A stretch of 5,203 nucleotides of DNA from an uncultured Planctomycetaceae bacterium. GTDB taxonomy: Bacteria > Planctomycetota > Planctomycetia > Pirellulales > Pirellulaceae. The notes beneath the pieces were generated by a model that was given only the letters and a program-made list of their open reading frames with translations, was not told the DNA's origin and made no database searches. Made by a program: the position numbers and the translations under genes. The stretch covers positions 1 to 5,203 of the forward strand of contig CAIYOB010001164.1 in the NCBI GenBank assembly GCA_903927685.1, given 5' to 3'. Shown in pieces: positions 1 to 5,203 of the stretch; position 1 is the first letter of the stretch; each line of letters opens with the position of its first letter.

Positions 1-628
1 ACAGGTTTTCCAGTTCCAGCCAGCTGTCCGAACGGTGGAAGGCCAACTCCAGGGCCGCCAATGGCTGGCTGATGTCGTACAAATCCACGCCGAAAAAGGC
101 GCTCGCTCCCACTACGGCCAGATCGCCGGTACACAGGGAGCGGCCGGTGCGCCGGAACGTGTCAAACGCCTGGATGAACCGCCGAGGATCATCGCGAGCC
201 AGTTTCTCGTAGGGGAAGATGTTCACTTCCGCCGGCCAGTGCGGGTCGCCGGTCAGGTGGCAAAGGAAGTCTCGGACCGTCGGTGTGAAGATCGCGCCCG
301 GATCCACCAGCGGCTTCCAGTCCGGAGCTCGCAGGGGAGCCAAGTCCGTCGGCTGGGCGTCTTTGGGCAGCAGGTGGGGATCTCGCAGCGTATACGATTG
401 GTCCAAGACGACAAGCCGGGCCGCGGCGGGATTGCAGCCTTCGAGGGATTCGCGAAGCTGCAAGGCGTTCCGGACGCACAGCAAGTGGTGGCCGCTGGGC
501 TGCAGCGAAGCATGCAGCGCCGACACATCGTCCGTTTCCAGCAACTCGTAGGGGTCGTGGACCCACACCAGCCGATGATGGCACGATCGGGTCTCGATCT
601 GCTCCTTGACCCAGCTGGAAAGGCTCAT
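1..628 (-). CDS. Partial protein, N-terminal 209 aa; possible PglZ-family (BREX-like) protein
   Basis: This frame is open from the ATG at 628-626 through the left edge, so the C-terminus is missing. An in-frame TAA at 664-662 lies 33 bases upstream and no other ATG or GTG intervenes, which fixes the start; no strong Shine-Dalgarno is seen. The visible part looks soluble, with no signal peptide or membrane segment. It opens with a short helix (SSWVKEQIETR), then a strand-like RLVWVHDPYELL (19-30), a second strand with HHLLCVRNALQLRE (47-60), a third with ARLVVLDQS (70-78), and then TGDPHWPAEVNIFPYEKLAR (126-145). The order 'LVW.DPY / LL..RNALQLRE / LVVLD / TGDP.WP' resembles, from memory, the N-terminal region of PglZ-type proteins, whose alkaline-phosphatase-like PglZ domain lies further downstream and would be outside this window. 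The function is therefore a tentative inference; the coding call itself is firmer, because the frame is uninterrupted and its composition is protein-like. It may be separately transcribed, as 147 bp separate it from cls. Confidence 0.72.
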   Translation of the reverse strand, partial: MSLSSWVKEQIETRSCHHRLVWVHDPYELLETDDVSALHASLQPSGHHLLCVRNALQLRESLEGCNPAAARLVVLDQSYTLRDPHLLPKDAQPTDLAPLRAPDWKPLVDPGAIFTPTVRDFLCHLTGDPHWPAEVNIFPYEKLARDDPRRFIQAFDTFRRTGRSLCTGDLAVVGASAFFGVDLYDISQPLAALELAFHRSDSWLELENL

Positions 629-707
629 GAACGTACCTGCCAGTGACTTCTCGACCCTTGCTTACCGAATCAACTCAAGCAGGCAATCTTAGCAAAACAG
701 CCGGTCC

Positions 708-735
708 CCCGAAAGGCCTTGGGCAAGCGTTCGGG
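708..735. repeat. Short inverted repeat in the gap downstream of cls
   Basis: CCCGAA at 708-713 and TTCGGG at 730-735 form a perfect 6-bp stem around a 16-base loop, in the 147-bp gap after the cls stop. In the cls transcript it would fold about 40 bases past the stop codon. It is not followed directly by a U-run; the nearest is a TTTT about a dozen bases further on. It could be a weak 3'-end structure or a chance pairing in GC-rich DNA. No convincing promoter was found in the rest of the gap (629-775). Confidence 0.22.
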
Positions 736-775
736 CAGTTCACTGACGGTCTTGTTCTGTCGCGGAACCAACGAC

Positions 776-2227
776 TCACAGCAGCGGGCCGAGCAGCCGG
801 GCGGTGTTTTCCTTGAGCCGCTGCAGGCCCGAACGTGACTGCCATTGCGACAAATCCATGTACTTGCAGTGCTCCAGGTAGGACTGCTGAAGTTGCCGCA
901 AATCGGCCGCAAAGTCGCGATCGTAGACCAGCAGCGTGATTTCGAAGTTCAGGTACAGGCTGCGCGGATCCAGGTTCAGGGAACCGAAAAAGGCGAACTC
1001 GCCGTCCACCGTAATCGACTTGGTGTGCAACAGCCCGCCGTGGAACAACGCGACGCGGACGCCGGCGCCCAGCAAGTCGCCTTTGAACGCCTGGCTGGCC
1101 AGGCGGACCAGTCGCGAATCGACTCGCTCGGGTACGACCAGCGTCACCGCGACGCCCCGCTGGGCGGCTGACATCAGCGCCGCGACCAGCGACTCGTCGG
1201 GCACGAAATACGGCGTGGTCAGGATTAGCTCCCGCCGCGCCGAGTAGATCGCCATCAGCAGGCTGCGGAGGATCGCGTCACTGCTCTCGATCGGACCGGA
1301 GGGCGCCACTTGCACGACCGACGGGCCGCACTCGGCCAGCGGATGATAGTCGGCCGTGGCCGTCAATTGCTCGACGGTGATCCCCGCCTCCAAGGCCCAG
1401 TCGCCCAGGAACGTGCCGAGCAGGCCCTCGACCGCCGGCCCCTGCACGCGGACCATCGCGTCCACCCATTGGCCCACGCCCGCGTCCTGCTTGAAGAACC
1501 GCGGGTCCACCATGTTCAGGCTGCCCGTATAGGCGATCTCGCCGTCGACCACGACGATCTTGCGATGCATGCGCAGGTCGAAGCGGACGAAGGCGGCCCG
1601 TAGCAGGCCACCCGGCAAGGCGGCGACGACCTGGATGCCGCCGGCGCGCATCCTGGCCGCCAGCGGCCCGCGCAGGAAACTGCGGCTGCCGACGGCGTCC
1701 GCCAACACCCGGCACGTGACGCCGCGCGCCGCCGCCCGCAGCAGCGCTTCGGCAACCTCGTCGGCCCAGCCGCCCATGTGCCAGATATAGAACACCATCT
1801 GGCAGCTGCGCTGGGCCGAATCGATGTCCGCGATCAACGAGCGGAAGACGGCATCGGTCTCGGCAATCAACCGCAGCCGGTTGCCGGGCAGGGCCGGAAA
1901 CTGAAACGTGGCTTCCGTCAGCTTGGCCAACGGCTCGCACTCCGGCCCCTGCGCGGCCCAGTCGACCGCCTTGCGCGTCCGCAGCTCGCGCAGCCAGCGG
2001 TCCACCGGCTCGCGGACCTGGGCCGCCCACACCGCCCGGCGGCGCCCCAGTCGCAGTTCGCCAAACGTCAGGTAGACAGCGGACCCCGCCAGGGGAAAGA
2101 CGAAGACGACCGTCAACCACGCCAGCGAGACGCCGACAGGCCGGCGGCGCATGATGATCCGCACGGCCAGGGCCAGGCTGATCAGCAGATCCGTTGAAAA
2201 AATGATTTCGCCGATCCAGTGTGCCAC
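776..2227 (-). CDS. cls: Cardiolipin synthase, ClsA type (two-HKD phospholipase D superfamily)
   Basis: This membrane enzyme joins two phosphatidylglycerol molecules into cardiolipin and glycerol. At 483 aa it matches the usual length (E. coli ClsA is 486). Residues about 5-26 and 33-56 are two hydrophobic segments, followed by GELRLGRRRA, the typical PLDc_N arrangement anchoring the enzyme in the inner membrane. The first catalytic motif is HRKIVVVD (H221, K223, D228) with GSLN at 235-238; the second is HTKSITVD (H401, K403, D408) with GSLN at 415-418. Both HKD triads are intact. Family blocks FYIW (146-149), MVDPRFFKQDAGVGQW (239-254), TTPYFVP (337-343) and LYLNFEITL (424-432) closely follow E. 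coli ClsA, and the protein ends in PLL as ClsA does. The start is GTG at 2227-2225, supported by a GGAG seven bases upstream; the stop is TGA. It lies 53 bp downstream of the GH116 gene on the same strand and may be cotranscribed with it. I see no damage. Confidence in the family is very high; the exact in vivo substrate is taken from the family. Confidence 0.96.
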   Translation of the reverse strand: MAHWIGEIIFSTDLLISLALAVRIIMRRRPVGVSLAWLTVVFVFPLAGSAVYLTFGELRLGRRRAVWAAQVREPVDRWLRELRTRKAVDWAAQGPECEPLAKLTEATFQFPALPGNRLRLIAETDAVFRSLIADIDSAQRSCQMVFYIWHMGGWADEVAEALLRAAARGVTCRVLADAVGSRSFLRGPLAARMRAGGIQVVAALPGGLLRAAFVRFDLRMHRKIVVVDGEIAYTGSLNMVDPRFFKQDAGVGQWVDAMVRVQGPAVEGLLGTFLGDWALEAGITVEQLTATADYHPLAECGPSVVQVAPSGPIESSDAILRSLLMAIYSARRELILTTPYFVPDESLVAALMSAAQRGVAVTLVVPERVDSRLVRLASQAFKGDLLGAGVRVALFHGGLLHTKSITVDGEFAFFGSLNLDPRSLYLNFEITLLVYDRDFAADLRQLQQSYLEHCKYMDLSQWQSRSGLQRLKENTARLLGPLL

Positions 2228-2234
2228 GTTTCTG

Positions 2235-2238
2235 CTCC
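2235..2238 (-). promoter_or_regulatory. Shine-Dalgarno site of cls
   Basis: On the minus strand the bases before the cls start read CCGGAGCAGAAAC then GTG. GGAG sits seven bases from the GTG, an ordinary spacing. It decides for this GTG as the start: translation from here gives the complete first membrane segment, which a later start would cut. Confidence 0.6.
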
Positions 2239-2280
2239 GGGACGGTAGAAGTTGTCAGCTGGCCGCCAACGCGGACGGCC

Positions 2281-5203
2281 TCACCAATTCCAGGCGACCT
2301 CGAGGACTTCGCCCTCGGCCACCTGCAGCGAGTTGTCCAGCGTCAAGCGGGCCTCGGTGCCGTGGCGGGCGACCGTTGCCGGGACGGGACGGCCGGCGGC
2401 GGTCAGCGTGGCGCGAGCCGAGTCGGCGCCGGCGGGCAGGTCGAACACCAGTTCCCGGACCTGCAGCGTGCCGTAGCGGACTTCGATCCGCTCTGTCTGC
2501 AGGCTGGCCTGGCGGCTCTGGATGAACAGGCCCCAGCTTTCCGCGGCGGTGAAGAACGAGCGGTGGTCGGCGGGCTGCCAGTGCGGCCGGAAGCCGAGCA
2601 GGCTGCGCGGGCCTTCGAGCACCAGGCCCTGACAAGCGATCAACAGCGACCAGGCGCTCATCGCCCGGGCGTAGAACTTGCCGCACTCCAGTTCGTTGAA
2701 CGGATTGCCGCCGGGGCCGGAGTTCAAGTCCTTGCGGAGCCGGCCGTCGTAGCGGCTGCGAGCCATGCGGACGATCCGCCGCGCCGGTTCCAACTGGCCT
2801 TCGTACACCATCGCCCCGGCCACCGCGTACTCGATCCCCGTCCAGACTTCGTCCGCATACACGATGAACGGTTCGGGCCGGTCGTTGTGCGGCCACGTGC
2901 ACATCAGCAATCCGCCTTCGTCGTCGGGGATGTACCGCCGCGGCCGCTGGACGAAGCCCGCAAAGGTCTCGCGGAAATTGTGCCGCATCACCGCTTCCAA
3001 CGCTCCCCGGATCCGCTCGACCGGGTACAGGTATCCGAGGTCCAGCATGTGCGCCCACCACTGGCCCAGCAACTGGTCCGAGTGGCAGCCGTTGTTATAG
3101 TCGTTCGCCTTGCGCGGCTCCGGAATCTGGATGTAGTACTCGCCGTTCCACAGCCGCTCGTTCTGGTTCTGCATGCCCGCCTCGCGGACCGCGCGCCAAC
3201 GGGCGGCGCTGTCCGGATCGTTCATCACCGCCGCCATCCGCTCGGCGGCCGCCAACGCGGACAGGTATTGCGAGCCGATGAACGTGTTGGGTCCCGACAC
3301 GGCACAGTCGTAGGTGTTCATCTGGTGCCCGGTCGGCAGCCCCTCGTGGTTCTTGTCGATCGCCTCGATCAGCCAGTCGACGGCCTTCTTGACGCCCGGC
3401 CAGACCTGGGCCAGGAAGGCCGTGTCGGGACTCAGTTGGTACTCGCGGTACGCGCCTTCGATACAGGCGCAGTGCCCGTCCGTAAAGGCCGCATGGGGCG
3501 AGTGCTGACGGTGCGACGTCTCGCCGCTCGGATGCAGGTAGGTGATGAAGTCCGAGACGCGCATGTTGCGGCCGACTTCGGGGAACAACCGCGCGTGCGT
3601 CTGGGCATAGTTCCAAACGTGGGTACAGTTCAGCGGGCAACAGCCGTAGCTGCCTTCGAAGCCGCCGAAGTAACCGTCCTCGGACCAGAAGCAGGTCGGG
3701 CCGCGGAGGATGACGGTTTGCGACGTCATCGCGTCCAGGAACTCCTCGGGCAGATTCGACTGGTAGACGGTCTGGTGATACAAAAGCGTCTTGGCCCACA
3801 GCTCGTCGTTGCGCTGAGCGACGTATTGGGCCACGCCCAGCGCGTCCAGCCAGCGGCGGCTGTACAGGTTGCCCACGTGCTGGAACCGCTGCACGTTGGG
3901 GAAGTGCCAGGTGATGGCAAAGGTCACCGTGCGCTGCTGGCCGGGCGGCACGGTCAGCGGCACGCCGAGCGCCGCGTTGACGGTCTCGCCGGGACCGCTG
4001 GTGGCGGTTTCGGCCGAGCCGCCGGGGATTGGCGGGACACTCTTGGGGGCCGCAGCGGCGAACGCGGTGAGCTGCTCGGGGGTGCTCCAGCCGGGCAGGG
4101 CGACCGCCTGGTCGTCCAGCGCGGCGAGGGTCATCGTGCCCCAGCCCGGCGTGCCCGGCGCCAACCGCTCGCCCGCCTGCAGCGGCTGGCCGCGCGATGC
4201 CAACAGCAACTCGCTGCCCCAACTCCACGGCAGATCAGCCGCCAGGACCAGGACGATCCGACCCTTGCCCAACGGCCCCTCCAGGACCAGCGGATCGCCG
4301 GCCGGTGTGGTCGCCCAGACGCGATAGCCCGAGGCCTCGGCGGGCACGCCGCGCAGCCGCGTAAAGCGGGTCACCTGCCAGTTCGCGGCGACGGCCCGCA
4401 ACGCGGCGGGACACTGGTTGGTCAGTTGGATCTGCTGGCCGACGGCCAGCTCCGCGTCCTCGGCGGCTTCGAACGGCAGCGTGACGGCCTTGGCCACCGT
4501 TTCCAGCGCCGTGCCCCGCTTCAGCAACGCTTCCGGCGGAATATCGGAAAACAGGATCTGGTCCAGATTGATGTGCCCCCAGCCGCCGGAGTCCTGGTCG
4601 ACGATTTCGATGACGGCGTCCTTGCCCTTCAAGTCGGCGACGTCCCAGCTGGCAGGCTCGAGCAGCTCGACATTCTTGCCCACTGCCGTGCGCACGACCT
4701 GGCCGTCGATCTTCAGGTTGACGCACGTCTCGCCCGCATGGCTGCCGCCCCCGATCAGGAACCCGATGTAGCGGCGTTCGATGCGAAACGGCTTGGAGGT
4801 GGCCTTGCCCTGCGGACCATCGCCAGCGATGAACGTATTCACCAGGCCCCGGCCGGCAAAACCGGTAACCGGCTGCTGGCCCGCTTCCGTGCCGCGCGAA
4901 GGCTGGGTGCCAAAGGCCGTGCCGGTCAGCGTCCAACCTTCGTAGGATTTCTGCTCGAAATCCTCGAACACGGTGGCCAGCGTCGCGAAGTCCTTGGTCT
5001 CGACGCGCAGCCGCGCGACAGCTTCGAAGAACGCGGACTGCAGCCCGTCCAGCAGCGCCACCCCGCCGTCGGCAATCATGTCCGCCAGGGATTCTGCCGC
5101 CTGGCTGGTCAGCCCGCCCTGGCGAGTCAGCCACAGCATGTCCGGCTCGACCAACTCGGCTCCCCCTGCCGAACGGACTTTCACAATGCCCGACTGGATC
5201 GGG
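2281..5203 (-). CDS. GH116-family glycoside hydrolase (DUF608, GBA2-like), 5' partial, with inserted beta-sandwich domain
   Basis: The frame is open through the right edge, so the true start is missing; 973 codons are visible, ending in TGA at 2283-2281. A GTG at 5184 is in frame but reading continues upstream (PIQSGI), and the GH116 N-terminal domain should begin earlier, so it is unlikely to be the start. Residues here are counted from that GTG. GH116 enzymes are retaining beta-glycosidases (glucosidase, xylosidase, glucosylceramidase). The catalytic (alpha/alpha)6 domain spans about 435-860: GFEGSYGCCPLNCTHVWNYAQ (508-528) holds the probable nucleophile E510, and MNTYDCAVSGPN (622-633) the probable acid/base D626. 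Other family blocks are CHSDQLLGQWWA (700-711), DEVWTGIEYAVAG (778-790) and NPFNELECGKFYARAMSAW (827-845). Residues 341-434 look like the end of the N-terminal beta domain (PPGQQRTVTFAITWHFPN). Residues 72-214 form a separate levanase-like module, and 890-967 a C-terminal beta-rich tail. Any signal peptide would be off-window. Which sugar is cut cannot be told from sequence. Confidence 0.94.
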   Translation of the reverse strand, partial: PIQSGIVKVRSAGGAELVEPDMLWLTRQGGLTSQAAESLADMIADGGVALLDGLQSAFFEAVARLRVETKDFATLATVFEDFEQKSYEGWTLTGTAFGTQPSRGTEAGQQPVTGFAGRGLVNTFIAGDGPQGKATSKPFRIERRYIGFLIGGGSHAGETCVNLKIDGQVVRTAVGKNVELLEPASWDVADLKGKDAVIEIVDQDSGGWGHINLDQILFSDIPPEALLKRGTALETVAKAVTLPFEAAEDAELAVGQQIQLTNQCPAALRAVAANWQVTRFTRLRGVPAEASGYRVWATTPAGDPLVLEGPLGKGRIVLVLAADLPWSWGSELLLASRGQPLQAGERLAPGTPGWGTMTLAALDDQAVALPGWSTPEQLTAFAAAAPKSVPPIPGGSAETATSGPGETVNAALGVPLTVPPGQQRTVTFAITWHFPNVQRFQHVGNLYSRRWLDALGVAQYVAQRNDELWAKTLLYHQTVYQSNLPEEFLDAMTSQTVILRGPTCFWSEDGYFGGFEGSYGCCPLNCTHVWNYAQTHARLFPEVGRNMRVSDFITYLHPSGETSHRQHSPHAAFTDGHCACIEGAYREYQLSPDTAFLAQVWPGVKKAVDWLIEAIDKNHEGLPTGHQMNTYDCAVSGPNTFIGSQYLSALAAAERMAAVMNDPDSAARWRAVREAGMQNQNERLWNGEYYIQIPEPRKANDYNNGCHSDQLLGQWWAHMLDLGYLYPVERIRGALEAVMRHNFRETFAGFVQRPRRYIPDDEGGLLMCTWPHNDRPEPFIVYADEVWTGIEYAVAGAMVYEGQLEPARRIVRMARSRYDGRLRKDLNSGPGGNPFNELECGKFYARAMSAWSLLIACQGLVLEGPRSLLGFRPHWQPADHRSFFTAAESWGLFIQSRQASLQTERIEVRYGTLQVRELVFDLPAGADSARATLTAAGRPVPATVARHGTEARLTLDNSLQVAEGEVLEVAWNW
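4543..4971 (-). other. Levanase-like beta-sandwich module inside the GH116 protein
   Basis: This segment encodes residues 72-214 (from the GTG at 5184). It starts VFEDFEQKSYEGWTLTGTAFG, continues GFAGRGLVNTF, SKPFRIERRYIGFLIGGG and CVNLKIDGQVVRTAVG, and ends SGGWGHINLDQILFSD. This run resembles the C-terminal or associated beta-sandwich found with GH32 levanases and invertases, where it is thought to help bind sugar or pack against the catalytic domain. Here it sits within or before the GH116 N-terminal domain rather than beside a GH32 propeller. The similarity is recognised from memory; sugar binding is an inference. Confidence 0.65.

Noticed and set aside
35..646. Long open frame on the plus strand opposite the left-edge gene.
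   Set aside because: It is antisense to the minus-strand frame, is rich in Arg, Gln and Gly with no recognisable motif, and two other minus-strand frames here are also open. This is typical of shadow frames in high-GC coding DNA. The minus-strand frame starting at 628 has protein-like composition and fits the direction of its neighbours.
629..775. Promoter for the left-edge gene in the 147-bp gap.
   Set aside because: The minus strand has TTGC/TTGA-like words, but no pair with proper spacing to a TATAAT-like box could be defended.
1278..2120. Second long minus-strand frame (280 codons) overlapping cls, and similar frames of 268, 377 and 299 codons overlapping the GH116 gene.
   Set aside because: They are dominated by Arg, Gly, Pro and Ala, carry no domain, and lie within genes whose own frames contain intact catalytic motifs.
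2228..2280. Possible terminator between the GH116 gene and cls: CCGC/GCGG pairing around a four-base loop just after the GH116 stop.
   Set aside because: The stem is only 4 bp and no T-run follows it on the transcribed strand. It is expected by chance in such GC-rich DNA.
2261..3262. A 16-base exact direct repeat, GGCCGCCAACGCGGAC, at 2261-2276 (in the gap after the GH116 stop) and at 3247-3262 (inside the GH116 gene).
   Set aside because: In the gene it encodes an alanine-rich stretch (SALAA) made of common GC-rich codons, so a chance match is plausible. There is no longer flanking homology, no further copy was noticed, and nothing suggests a recombination site.

Overview
This is a GC-rich window (about two thirds G+C by eye) in which all three recognisable genes lie on the minus strand, so transcription runs from high to low coordinates. 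The best guess for the host is a planctomycete or a similar heterotroph rich in glycoside hydrolases. The main reason is the large GH116-type glycosidase carrying a levanase-like beta-sandwich insert, an architecture I associate with planctomycetes. This is inferred from protein style; no rRNA or other taxonomic marker is present.

Layout in transcription order: (1) 5203-2281, a GH116 (DUF608, GBA2-like) glycoside hydrolase whose true start lies beyond the right edge. Both candidate catalytic residues are present. (2) A 53-bp gap, then 2227-776, a complete ClsA-type cardiolipin synthase of 483 aa with two HKD motifs, two N-terminal membrane segments, a GTG start and a clear Shine-Dalgarno. (3) A 147-bp gap, then 628-1, the first 209 residues of a protein that runs off the left edge. 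Its sequence is not certain, but it resembles the N-terminal part of PglZ-family proteins (BREX/phage growth limitation related).

The GH116 gene and cls are close enough to share a transcript, but they need not share a pathway. One handles glycosides, the other makes cardiolipin at the membrane. The third gene has a longer leader and may be separately expressed. No RNA genes, mobile elements, CRISPR arrays or attachment sites were seen. No stretch longer than 300 bases lacks a gene. Long frames on the plus strand, and in other minus-strand frames, are shadows of these three high-GC genes.

The points most worth following up are the unusual domain insertion in the GH116 protein and the possible PglZ-type defence gene at the left edge.
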